Assembly: GCF_001642475.1 (NCBI RefSeq)
Contig: NW_019173932.1
Location: 434,001-498,000 of the forward strand
Length of the DNA stretch: 64,000 nt
Direction: 5' to 3'
Origin: Fonsecaea monophora
Lineage: Eukaryota; Ascomycota; Eurotiomycetes; Chaetothyriales; Herpotrichiellaceae
How positions within the stretch are numbered: position 1 is the first letter of the stretch; each line of letters begins with the position of its first letter. Below the pieces are notes generated by a model. It was not told the origin of the DNA and searched no databases. It saw nothing but the letters and a program-made list of their open reading frames with translations. This document shows, piece after piece, positions 44,156 to 55,022 of this stretch. A program made the position numbers and the translations under genes.

Positions 44156-46855
44156 ATGCCCTTCCCCAGCCTGCGGCGGCGAACCGTCAACGAGGCAACC
44201 CAGCTGCCAGACGAGCACAAGTCTCCTTCGCCCTCACCATCACCAAGAGCTCGCTCAGCCACCGTCCCTGGCCTTACCCCCCGCAAAAGCTTGTCATCTC
44301 TCATCGACTCGGTCAGGAAGAGAGGAAATCCAAGGTAAGTCAAGACTGTGTAAGGTCAAGCAGCCGCTGACAAGATCCACAGTCCCTTGCCAACCAGATC
44401 CCACCATGATGCCCTCGAGCAGGAACTATACTCCGTCTACGATGCCTCGAATCCTGACCACGACCCTGATCGAGCCGGTCGAAGTCCCTCAGCAACAGAC
44501 AAAGACAAGCGCTACTATCGGACACCAAGCCCTCATCCTCTCAAAATGTCAGCCGCGTCTTCTCTCTCAAGATTGTCCAAACTCAATCGTGGCACCCCCA
44601 GCGGCAGAAGTTCAGACCTTTCCCAGGCAGGATCACCCCCCAAAACTTTCCTCGAAACGCTAGCAGACGCTATCCGAGCCCCAACTTCATTATTCTACAA
44701 GGAGAATAAGAGCAGCTCAAAGACGGAGGACAGCAACACCTGGATCAGCAAGCCTCCGTCCCCGGCAAAGAGTACCAGTCCGAAGAAATCTGTCAGATTC
44801 AAGCCCGGAAAATCAATCATCGAGGATGAACCGAGGTCTTCTCCCATCGACATTCCCAGAGCAACGCCCTCTCTGCCTCCTGTTCAGCTCGCGAGCACGC
44901 CGCTCTTGCAATGCTTCGGGAATGACCATCCACATCTCATCCCCACCGGCAGGCCTCCTCCTCCGCGAGTACTGGATTCCACCATCAACTTCCGCCAGGC
45001 GATGGCTGCTGCCCAGACTTCCATCACTGAGGACGAGCTACGGGATGTCTTCTCAGTCGGCACCCCAGCGTCAGAACTTACAGTGCCCTTGCCTGGTGTG
45101 AATATCTCAGTGGAGAATCGGTTGAGCGAAGCAAGGGATGGACGTGAGATGGAATATCAACAGGGTATGCTTCAAGAGTACGATAACCAGTTTTCCAGCA
45201 AAGAACTGGAGCCTTGCCGATCTGCAGACATTGTCATTGAGACAGACTTTGTCGCCAACAATGAACGAGTCCAAGATTTACCTGCAGGCAATTACGTCGA
45301 AACCATAATGGCAACCACTGGACCACATTTCGCCTCCGATCCATGCCAATATGATGGGAGCCCAAGGGAGTCCATATCCTCCAACGACAGCAGTCATGAT
45401 GTCGTATTCCCTGGGCTTGCAAACACTCTCGTCGCTACATCGGATGTTGAACTCGAGGAGACCGCCACCGTTAAAGACAGTACGGAGTCGGATTGCTCTG
45501 ATGGACCATCACTCATCTTGGCGCGTTCGACATTGATGACTGCTGAAGGCGAGGACATATGGCAAGGAAATCCAACCCATGAAGACATTCGTCTCCGTTT
45601 TAAGCACCCGGAATGCTATGGGCCCATAGATTCTCGTGATTCTCGTGATATGGACAGCGCCTCGGGCTTGAATGCAGACTCGCAGCCAACCACGCGCGTC
45701 AAAGCAGCTATGACTCCGTCGCCAGACTCGACTGCAGAGTCGAGCCCGATCCAACTTCCACCATCTGCCGCTTCTCGTGACTTGACCACAGAATTGAAGA
45801 GAAAGAGATATCAATATCCGACCTCCGATGGAGTGGGTGACAAATAGCCTGCTATCCTTGAACCTGTTGCTGATTTCCATTCTAGGATCCCTATTTGTAT
45901 GTACCGGAGAGTTTTCTTCACAATCCACCTTGGGTTGCAGAGCTCGCCCTTCGGTGCGACAGACCATTTCCAGAAAATAGACCAAGACAACTTTCTCCAT
46001 TCTACCCTGGTCTTCGAACTGAGAGACACGAGAGATCAACGTCGATGACAGGAACTATGAGTGAAAGCGAACCTGACGGCGGAGCTTTCTTGTATCCGGA
46101 GCACACCGAGGTGGGCTTTCCCTGCCCATGTAGCTCAAGCGATCGATGCAAAGGCTAACAACGAATAGGACCAAGTGGAGGCTTCTTCTCGGAACCTGGA
46201 CAGGTTCGAAACATCGTCTGATATGTGGCCAGCAGAACAGTCCGCACCGATTACGCCGTCTCCGTCATCTGTTCCGCTACCCTTGTCCATTCGTCCCTCA
46301 GCAAGAACCTATGACAGATTGCATGCCGATGAGTCTGGGCCATGCCCTTTTGCAAATGAGCTAGGGTCATTAAACCTGGGCGACACACGTACTGAACAAA
46401 ATGAGTTCGAAAAGAGCCCCAAGGCTATTGAGCATAGCCTGGAAAACAATTATGCTGGCTCAGGAGGCATTTTGCCTCAGATTTTGCGTGATACAGAGGA
46501 AGAAAAGCTAGCCAGAGCTGCTGAGGTCCTAAAAAGATTCATTCATCGAAAGGCCAGCGGTTCAAACTCCTTGCAGGATCCGACTATCGACACCGAAGGC
46601 CACTCTGCCCGTGAGCATACAACAAGAATTCCTCGGTTGAAGCGTCTCCAGGGCCAAAGCTCAGAGCAGGAAATGGAGGCCTTGACTAAACCTCCGTTGG
46701 ATCGAGGAAGATCGGCGACAATCGAAAGCAAATGGTCTGCAGGAAGCGAAATCTCCCAGGACAGCGGTTCGGGCGAAACCCTGCGGACAGCGATTTCCAC
46801 AGACCCTACTGAAGGTATGGATGAGGACGAACGGATGTGCAAGGGCATTGTTTGA
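44156..46855 (+). CDS. large disordered hypothetical protein, 846 aa
   Basis: Four exons joined in phase: 44156..44334, 44383..45832, 45886..46110 and 46169..46855; introns 48, 53 and 58 bp. Exon 1 opens MPFPSLRRRTVNEATQL and ends SLIDSVRKRGNP. The protein is rich in Ser/Pro/Thr/Lys/Asp with many SP/TP sites and short basic blocks (SPKKSVRFKPGKS), and has no folded domain that I recognise. A short ordered-looking piece in exon 3 reads DPYLYVPESFLHNPPWVAEL. Near the 3' end exon 4 holds an Arg/Lys/Glu helix (EEEKLARAAEVLKRFIHRKA). The last exon boundary is not fully secure: just beyond, another frame reads ALFDYEG. Perhaps a cytoskeletal or cell-polarity scaffold; that is a guess from composition. 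Confidence 0.65.
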
Positions 46856-47068
46856 CTATGAAGGATATCAAGTCGAGTGGCATGCCTGCTTTGAGAAACT
46901 ACAGGTATCCGCAAGACGAAGTATATCTTATTGGCAAGGACCTTCATTTTGGAATCGAATGGCAATGGTCAAGCCTAAGCATGAGGTACATTGCATCAGG
47001 ATAGCATGATATGTGAATAGAGAGCACTTGAATCATCCGGTGGCATCTGATCAAGGATGCATTTTCTG

Positions 47069-48162
47069 TCAGGGTGGACCTGATTCACTAACACCCATCT
47101 TGTTGGCGGCCTCTCTAGCGGCTCTATGTTTACTCACGCTGCCCTCCATACCGTGACGAATAGCCTCGATGTCTCCCGGAATTATCATCTCGAACGTGTC
47201 CCGAATGACGGCGTAGTCATAATAGCCGCATCTTGCAATGGGTTGTGTCTTTGCGACATCGATTTTGCCATCAGCCGTCAAAACCCGGTCGTCGATATGA
47301 ATACCGACGACCTTGCCGATGACGATATCGACGGTGCCCATTGGCGGATTGCAGGGCAGGCGCAGCGTGGAGTGGTACTCACACTCGAAGCGGACGGGCG
47401 AGGCCTTGACCATGGGCACGGGAGTCTTGAGCACGGTTGACCAGACCTTTTCGAGGGCGGCGCGTTCAAATTCGTCGACGCCGTAGGGGACCTGCTCTGC
47501 GGAGACGTTGACGGCCTCGCGCAGCTCCCACGTCGCGAGTTGCCAGCAAAACACGCCCGTGGCCTCGACGTTGCGCACCGTGTCCTTGTGCTGGCTCGAG
47601 GGTGTCTGGTTCGCCGAGAACATGACCATCGGTGGGTCGAAGGTCAGGTTGTTGAACTGGCTGAACGGCGCGAGGTTGGCTGTTCGGCGGGGTTCTGTCG
47701 TCGTAGAGGGGGATAATAGTGAGGCTGGCCTTGTTGTGGTCGATGTCGATGGTGTGGACTCTGATTCTGGCCCCTCTTGGGGAGGCGAGATGGTGCTGAT
47801 CCAGCCTATTGGGCGGGGAATGACGCATGCCTGTTGTCTTCATCCCGTCCCCTTGGGGATACAAGTGTGAGAAAATGCTGAGGTGAAATAGCAAAATGGC
47901 GACGAGTATACATAGACAGAGAAAATGGGCAGTATGTCAAGACTACCTAGTATCCTACATACCAGCCTTGTTTGGTAGGTAGGTACCTAGGTATGTACCT
48001 AGGTAACTAGACGGATGGAAATACGAATGATGACGGAGAGCGCGTGTCGCGCCAACAGGGAGTAATTGACTGTGAACGTGGCTGACTGAAGAGACTGAGG
48101 TGACTGACCTTGAACGGATCATATGGCAGATTATGCTCTGTCTTGCCTGGTTCGTAGAACAT
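47069..48162 (-). CDS. flavin-reductase-like FMN-binding protein
   Basis: Second member of the flavin reductase-like family in this window. Exons 48162..48109 and 47830..47069; 271 aa. Exon 1 encodes MFYEPGKTEHNLPYDPFK and the splice gives PFK-ACVIPRPIGWISTIS, the classic start of this subfamily. The intron is 278 bp, long for this genome, and carries two TACCTAGGTA palindromes. The barrel continues NLAPFSQFNNLTFDPP, VMFSANQT, NVEATGVFCWQLAT and HSTLRLPCNPP with VIGKVVGIHIDD. A Ser/Thr/Pro-rich insert of about 35 residues interrupts the region between ISTISP and NLAPF, where close relatives have only a few residues. Likely cytosolic FMN protein; substrate unknown. Confidence 0.87.
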
Positions 48163-48792
48163 CTTTTCCGGTGTGGTTCTCCGTTGCAGCAGCGGTTCGA
48201 ATTGGAATGTAATGTATTTGTAAAGAATACCACCACGGTAGGGTGTGTGCAAGGTGCTTCGCAAGGTCCGGGTGACTCGACGAGTACCTAAAAGTGGCAC
48301 ACGAATATAGGTTAATCCATGAATATACCTGTATAAAATACAGACCTACAAATAGGTATAATATATGCCATACATATATCTACCGCCCGGGGCCCCGGAG
48401 GAGTGGGGGTTGCCTTAATATTCAATGCTTGTAACTCGGTACTCCATACCCCAACGCAACCTCCAGACTGCGGACATGACGAATGATCATTCTGGGCACG
48501 AACCGGATCGGGGATCTGCCAAAGTAGGCCGACGAGTCGGAGAATTGGGACGAGACAAAGAGGGCTGACCGAGCTACTGCACTCGGAATAGTAGGGTCGC
48601 GAAGCTCAATGGAAAAGATTTATTGGGGTTTCCGAGATGCCAGTGCGGAATGGATGCTTTTCCTTTTCCTTTGTACGGGAATCTAGAGAAGTAATAGATG
48701 CGTCAATAGTGGTGATATTACAAAGCATAAATAGATCCCGGCCCGCCATCAAAATGCGACCCACTCTGCGCTTATCGACTGTGCAAGCACTT
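48163..48792. other. intergenic region
   Basis: Lies between two minus-strand genes. It is AT-rich near 48310-48380, with TATA-like tracts. Nothing recognised. Confidence 0.55.
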
Positions 48793-49461
48793 TCAATTGT
48801 CCTCGTCCCTATTGGGGATCGTCTTGCAAAAGCCGTCTCTGGCTTCCCTACCTTGCATCCTCTCCAGATCGCGTGGCTTGCGTAGCTTGCGTCTGTCTCT
48901 TCCGTCTCCTTTCAGTGCCTTCTCATCCCGAATGGCTGCACTTTTGCGGTGCGGGTATTGCTCCAGCTCACGATGTTGAACCGAAACTGCCCAACAATCA
49001 TCTGCTTGAATGCTTCGCGAGAGCTCCTCCGCAAAAGTGACACTGCGATGTTTGCCACGTTCACACATGATACCGACAACAAGAGTGGACGGCGCCGCAG
49101 ACGACGAAGGTGAATCTGCGCTTATGTCGATCCCTTGGCGGGCAAGTTGCATCTCACCCATCTTCTTCCGCACGGCCTCGAGAATCAAACTCAATCTTGC
49201 AGCTGCGCCGCGGTTGGCCATGACTTCCTTACGCAGATGAGAGGACAATCCCGTGTGCGTCTTCCAGAGTTGGGCAGGAGGATTTTTCATGTCCCTCACA
49301 GAAAAGGTAAGCTGCTCGACGGTGCCTGGCTCTAAGAGGGTGAGGGGACCGTGGGCATGACCATAGGAGATGATGATGAGCTCGAACTTCGACACGGTCT
49401 TTGCCGCGGCTTCAGACATCTCTGGTCTGCAAATCGGCTCATGGTGGTCGAAATCTTCCAT
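48793..49461 (-). CDS. stand-alone RapZ C-terminal-domain protein, 222 aa
   Basis: Intronless protein matching the C-terminal domain of bacterial RapZ (formerly UPF0042/YvcJ), where it binds a small RNA or amino-sugar phosphate. Seen in order: IIISYGHAHGPL, FSVRDMKNPPAQLW, HTGLSSHL, then VVGIMCERGKHRSVTFAEEL and VQHRELEQY. These correspond to the conserved SFG..G.P, DVR.L.NP, TGLD and GCTGG.HRSV blocks, and the glycine-lysine-His-Arg-Ser loop is intact. The N-terminal P-loop kinase half of RapZ is absent, as in other fungal members. A basic C-terminal tail (RDRRKLRKPRDLERMQ) could contact nucleic acid. Function in fungi is not established. Divergent from pirin. Confidence 0.85.
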   Translation of the reverse strand: MEDFDHHEPICRPEMSEAAAKTVSKFELIIISYGHAHGPLTLLEPGTVEQLTFSVRDMKNPPAQLWKTHTGLSSHLRKEVMANRGAAARLSLILEAVRKKMGEMQLARQGIDISADSPSSSAAPSTLVVGIMCERGKHRSVTFAEELSRSIQADDCWAVSVQHRELEQYPHRKSAAIRDEKALKGDGRDRRKLRKPRDLERMQGREARDGFCKTIPNRDEDN

Positions 49462-49984
49462 GACTGACGCTGTTAATGGAATACGCTGCGCCTTGGACTC
49501 CTCACAGTGTAAGAGAAGGCATTTTGCAATCGCGGCTGTGACCGGGCCGTCTCCTGAGGTAGCTTCACCTCAGATATCGATCACTGCACGTGGCGCCTAG
49601 ATCTCTTCTGTGATGGCGGGCAAATAATGGCCACGGCCATAGAGGGACCAACACCATGGCAGTGAACAGCCTCTCGAGCGAGACAAGATTGTGTCACGGT
49701 TCAATTTGCTTGGCAAATCACGTGACTACGGCCCTTTGGCATCGCTGACTGATTCTTACGCAATCAACCCCGCGGAAGGTTTTCCGATTCTAACCAACCA
49801 CCAACCGGCTTTTCTTCGATGTTCTTCCTGCGCCGCGGCGTTGCAACAAAACAAATGCTATTCAAGCTCTTCATAAGCTGCAAGTTGCTTGTCCAATGCT
49901 GATGGTGGGATCGTCCTTGCCATTTCTAGCATATTCGACTGTCTACGGTATCTTGAAGGTATAAGTAACTTCCTTTTCCTTTCC
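49462..49984. promoter_or_regulatory. divergent promoter region, RapZ-domain and pirin genes
   Basis: A 523 bp spacer. The upstream part of the pirin frame (from 49889) is open and includes an earlier ATG, so the pirin start could lie there. Confidence 0.45.
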
Positions 49985-51100
49985 ATGAAGCAAATCCACT
50001 CTTTTTTGACCACAACCGCGACCACAACCATATACAGCAGTAAACTGGCTTTGACCAAGACATTTCTTCGACAAGCCAGACCTATATTCAGCGACATCAC
50101 TCGTCCCATAAAACCAACAGCAACTAAATCCACAATAACACCTCTTATTCCCACTCGCTTCGCTTCAACCACAACAGCAAATATGACAACCCCTCGGCAG
50201 ATCAAGTTCTCGTTCCTCGCTCGCGAACAACCAGAAGGTGCGGGCGCTGTGGTACGACGCTCAGTCGGCACCCCTAAACTGCGCCATTTCACCCCTTTCC
50301 TCATGCTCGACCACTTCAACATATCTCCTGGTGCAGGCTTCCCCGATCACCCTCACAGAGGACAGGAGACAATCACATACCTCCTCAAAGGTGGCGTTAA
50401 CCATGAAGACTTCGCTGGCCACGCAGGAAGAATTGGACCTGGCGATCTGCAATTCATGACTGCAGGTCGCGGAATAGTCCACGCGGAGATGCCTGTACAA
50501 ACCGAAGATGTCAGCGTCGGCATGCAACTTTGGGTCGACCTCCCCGAAAACCTCAAATCCTGCGAACCCCGGTACCGCGATTTACGTGCAGAGGAGATCC
50601 CAATCGCAAAGACCGACGACGGAAAGGTCGAGGTGAAGGTCATATCGGGCCAAAGCCTAGGCGTCGAGTCTTTGAAGGATCTCGCATACACGCCCGTATG
50701 GCTTCTTGACATCACAGTTCACCCCGGTGGAAAGATTACGCAGGAGCTCCCACAGGGATGGAACGCGTTTGCCTACACGTTGGAAGGCGCCGTGACATTC
50801 TCCAATGGCCCCGACGTACACAAAGCTGAGACAATCACACCCTACCACAACGTCGTCTTCGAACAAGGCGGCGACGTGGTGACCGCTTCAGTCGAAGAAG
50901 GGGCATCGGAAAGTGCACGATTCATCCTCGTCGCCGGCCAGCCCTTGGACCAGAACATTGTCCAGTATGGCCCGTTTGTGACCACATCCAAAGAAGCCAT
51001 TTATCAAGCCATGATGGATTATCAAACTTCGACCAACGGGTTTGAGAGAGCAGCAAATTGGGAGAGTCAAATTGGAAAGACTATGGGTCGCGTCAGATAA
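49985..51100 (+). CDS. pirin, with possible mitochondrial presequence
   Basis: Bicupin iron-binding protein of the pirin family, related to quercetin 2,3-dioxygenase and to transcription cofactors. Intronless. Two starts are plausible: ATG 49985 (371 aa, MKQIHSFLTTTATTT..., Ser/Thr/Arg-rich and acid-poor, a good mitochondrial presequence) and ATG 50183 (305 aa, MTTPRQIKFSFLA, where pirin homology begins). An in-frame ATG at 49889 also exists. The metal-binding residues are in GFPDHPHRGQET and GRGIVHAEMP. Further family segments are LRHFTPFLMLDHFN, VSVGMQLWVDLP and FILVAGQPLDQNIVQYGPFV. Tandem starts could make organellar and cytosolic/nuclear forms from one gene. Confidence 0.92.
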   Translation: MKQIHSFLTTTATTTIYSSKLALTKTFLRQARPIFSDITRPIKPTATKSTITPLIPTRFASTTTANMTTPRQIKFSFLAREQPEGAGAVVRRSVGTPKLRHFTPFLMLDHFNISPGAGFPDHPHRGQETITYLLKGGVNHEDFAGHAGRIGPGDLQFMTAGRGIVHAEMPVQTEDVSVGMQLWVDLPENLKSCEPRYRDLRAEEIPIAKTDDGKVEVKVISGQSLGVESLKDLAYTPVWLLDITVHPGGKITQELPQGWNAFAYTLEGAVTFSNGPDVHKAETITPYHNVVFEQGGDVVTASVEEGASESARFILVAGQPLDQNIVQYGPFVTTSKEAIYQAMMDYQTSTNGFERAANWESQIGKTMGRVR

Positions 51101-51880
51101 AGAGAATACGGACGGGGAAAATGTTTTAATGAGCGCAAAAGACTCTCGGAAGTGACATGGGTTCTTCTTATTTTGGTTCTTTTGGCTAAAGATGTCTTGT
51201 GTAGTACAGCAGAGCATAGCGTTGGTGTTCCCAGCACGCATGGAAAATACCCGAGAAGAATCCGGGGCAGGCATATAATGGCGTTTACGTTGATAGAATA
51301 CTAGTACCTGCAGTACATAGGTAGATATCTCACGGCACAATCCTCACTGAGAACTGGACATGAGCCTAATCACTCTTTCTTTTTGAAAAAAAAAAAGAGA
51401 CAAATGTTCTGTGATATCCCTCCCCCTACGGGAGCGAGAGCGAGGTTTTTTACTGTTTCTAACTTTTCGAGACAGCTTCAGCTGCGCCTCGTGTCTATCG
51501 TGGAGGATAGCTGGTCTCTGTTTCCATCCGATCCGCCCATTCGTCCATCCATCCTCCCATGCACCTTTTTTCCTGGTAGCATTCATTGTAGTGTGTGTGT
51601 GTGTGTCCTGAACGTACTATCAAGTACAGCGACCGCATTCCTCTCTCCGCCCCTCCACCGTTCCGTTTGTCAGGCGTATTTCCCCACCTCGAAGAGTATC
51701 TCTCGCGGTGCTCCTCGGGCCAGGGCGGTGAGGACGGACGTCAAAAGGTACAAAGCCTACCAACCAGCAAAGTGCGTGCGGGCAGATAGATGGACGGGAT
51801 AGGACGTTGTGGTATTCCCAGCAAGCACGTCACAGTTAACCCCCCCAGCGGTTGCAGTCATGTCATGTCATGCCCTTTTT
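51101..51880. other. convergent intergenic region
   Basis: Between the ends of pirin and eIF3d. An A-rich run lies near 51386-51400 and a GT dinucleotide repeat near 51591-51606. Nothing else recognised. Confidence 0.6.
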
Positions 51881-53762
51881 TTATTCCTCTGCTTCCTCCC
51901 CAGCGGCGTCCGTCTCGGCGACCGTGCCGGTCATTCCGTCGTCCTCGTCCTCGAACGTGTGCAGGGGCACCTCGTACAGCCTGATGACGGGCTTGTTCGG
52001 GTCCTTGATCAAGACGTACTTCCTGTCCTTTGCGGGAGTCGCTTCCTCCTTGCCTTCTTCCTCCTCGTCGGCGGCGTCGGACATGCTCCTGACGAGGTCG
52101 ACGATGGTGCGGACGATGCCCCACCCGTTGGAGAAGCCCAGGTTCATCTGGCTGGCGAATTCGCGCGGCTTGTAGCCGACAACGCCCAGGATGACGTGGT
52201 TCGCCGCGCTCTTCGGGTTGGCTCTCGACACGAAGCCGAGCTTCATCTGATCGGCTTTGGCGAGGATCGCCTGCGTCGTCCATCTTGCCAGTTTGCAGCT
52301 GTTGTTCTTCATCTCGGTGGCGACCACGGCACCCCGCTGGGAGGTGAGTTTTGTGCGCCAGTCCAGGGCGCCGCCGCTGCCTTGGGCCTTGTGGTCGAAC
52401 TCGTTGAGTGCTTTGAGGGTGAGGAACTGATCCTCCCCTGAGATGTTGTTCTTGATGGCGGCGTCGAGTTCGGTCCGCACAATCAAGTTCAAAGGTTCTT
52501 CGTCCCGCTCCAGAGAGAGGTCGAAGCGGCGGTATTTATATGCCTTTGAGGCCAGCGGGTCGGTCTCTTCGGAAGCGCTGTAGAATGGGTTGGGGTGAGG
52601 GAATTCGACTTTGCTGTTGGGGTTTTCGATCACGGTCTGGAAAGCAAAGTTGTGGTTGATCATGGTGGCTTCCATGGCGAGGTTGGACGGGGTGTTGATG
52701 CTGTCTGGCTTGACCCCGGTCTGCTGTTGGGATGGTGTGCTTGAGGTGTCTGCTTCGAGGGGTGCATCGGCAGCATTTTCATTGACCGTGACAAGGTCGA
52801 TTGAACTGTCAGGTCGCTTGTCGAGGAAGATTTTATCACCGTGCTTCAAGATCACTATATCCCAGCTATACACGGATCGAGTCGCGCACATCAGCATGGA
52901 GAGGATATCTGAGGTGGCAAAGATGGTGGCTTCATCTTTCTCTGCCAACTCTTGGATGACCGGATCGGCAGAAGTGGTAACGTTGTAGGCGGCTCTTTCA
53001 AGGGACAGGAGTTTGCGTTCCGTGTTCTTCACGGGAGCTTTGTCGTAAGATCGGTCATAATAGTAAAGAAATCCGTAGCTGTCGATATCTTCTCCGTCAG
53101 GAGTCTCGAGGTTGAGTTTTGCAAGTCGATTAAAGTCGATCTCCTCCTTCATGATCCAATCGGGACGGATGTTGACTGAAGCGTCACGGTTTCGCTGCGG
53201 CTTGTCGTAGTCTCGCCACCCGAATCGACGGCCCCTGCCACCTCGACCTCCCCTCTGATCGAAGAACTGCCCTTGTTGTTGACCTCCTGTGCGACCTTGG
53301 CCAACTCTTTGGAATGCTCCTCTTGCTCCACGCTGGGCAGCTCCTCGCTGACCTCGACCACGGAAGACTGTTACTCCGCCCCGACCAAAGCCCCGACCTT
53401 TTGCGGTCGTTCTGGTGTTGTCGACGACGGAGAAGGTGGCCTCATCTTCCGCAGCTTGTACAGCGAACAGCGAGGATGTACCGGCGCCATAGATTTGTTG
53501 GTCTAGATACACCTTGTTAGTTTTCACCCCCAAATTTTGGATGTAGAAATTCACCTCTGTAATTTCTTCCGTACTGTCTGCCGCCTCGATCTCGACCTTC
53601 CTTGCCTTCTTGTGTCCAGTCGGCCATACGACCTAGTTTGTCACTTTTAGAGTATGGGGCATATGGCACGCCATCGAGGGTCGTGGTGGTGGAAAGCGCG
53701 GGACCCCATTCGTCGTTGACGCTGATCGCACTGATTGTTTCTGCGAGACTTATTTCGGACAT
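51881..53762 (-). CDS. eukaryotic translation initiation factor 3 subunit D
   Basis: eIF3d, a peripheral subunit of the eIF3 complex with cap-binding activity in animals. Exons 53762..53555 and 53502..51881, 52 bp intron (GTGAAT...TCTAG), 609 aa. Exon 1 carries MSEISLAETISAI and WGPALSTTTTLDGVPYAPYS. The splice gives NYRDQQIYGAGTSSLFA. An Arg/Gly-rich stretch (about 95-160) is followed by RPDWIMKEEIDFNRLAKL, SYGFLYYYDRSYDK, ATSDILSMLMCATRSVYSWD, NPFYSASEETDPLASKAY and KLARWTTQAILAKADQMKLG, all conserved in the family. An acidic tail ends the protein. Essentially full length. Confidence 0.96.
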
Positions 53763-55022
53763 GTTGGATGCTGGACAGGGACCAGGAGTCAAGTGTCTAA
53801 ATTTGTTCACAGACAAATGTTTCGAGGGCGGCGCAGGCATAGAGAATAGTGGGGTGGAAATGCGAGCGCCAAGCAAGGAAATCTGTTCGTCGCACCGCAT
53901 TCGGAGTCGGAATTATTGTGACGCCGCCCTGTAGGGAGTCTCACGGGTGGATCGATGACTGAGCATTTCAACCAATGGCTGTGCTTAATCTTTGATGTTA
54001 ATCAGTGCTGTTAAGGGCAGCGCAGTATGCCCAGCCTTGTGCATGACGAATTCCAACGGCGTTTACTGATCTCCGTGTCTCCTCAACACACCTCTCTTAC
54101 TGTCCTTGCTGGTCACCCGCCTTCTGTATCCGGTTATTTTTTCAATCATTCGCAGAATAAGACGGGATGCACCTCGACCGCAGCATGTTGAAACAATTTC
54201 TCGTTTCCAAAGGTCGCTTGGAAAGCACCCTGTCCTCCCGAAACAGAACGCACTTGAAGGAACGAGGCCACCCATTTATATTCATGGTGAAGGCTACTCC
54301 CGTCAGGCTTGCTAGATCTCGACCCAATGCAGGAAGACACCTTGATGCTATGATACGCTGAGAGCACACGACCATGATCAACTTAACCGCCATGGGTTTT
54401 TCCTTTTGCTTCGGGTCCCGAATTCCAGCTTACTTGGTGCCAATGTGGGGTTTCCAAGTCACTTGCGCTTATGGCCAGAAATACGCGATGTGGGTTTTCC
54501 CAAGATCTATTACTCAAGTTACAAATACCACAGAAGGCCAGATAAGACGTCGCCCAAGATGGAAGTCTATTGCCGTGTCTGGTTTCTGTTCAATCTCTAC
54601 CAACAAATCCACCATGGCGTTTGCTGTCAATGACCTCCAAGCTTCTGTCTATGTTTTTCCGTTCCTGTGGTTGGTACGGTCGCCTCTCATCCGACGCAAT
54701 CTTCATGGCATCTCGAACCAACCAATACTAAATGTGGCTGCGCGGCCCGCATCTCCGAGACTTCCAGAGCCATTGTGCGGTCGACTCCTCCTTGCCTAGA
54801 GTCATTCGTTCGACAGCGTAGGTTCTCTCATGTACACCAGGCGGCCGTCTTACGCATTGAGCCATGAAGTAAATCCAAGCGAGATACCACCTCAGAACAT
54901 TAATACTACTCGGGGTCGAGCTTCGGGTGAGTAAAGTAACTTGTCGACCTCGCTTCTCTGTGCCGGTTTCCTGTCCTTTGGCGTTGCTTTTCCGTTCCGA
55001 TTTTTGATTACCACTATACGAA
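53763..55022. promoter_or_regulatory. divergent intergenic region, eIF3d and Frag1 genes
   Basis: About 1.26 kb between head-to-head genes. Several frames of 60-140 codons occur, but none has a domain. No further feature recognised. Confidence 0.5.

Noticed and set aside
52000..53520. Arg/His-rich frames antisense to eIF3d
   Set aside because: Frames in several phases opposite the eIF3d exon, with no ATG-anchored domain. They are shadows.
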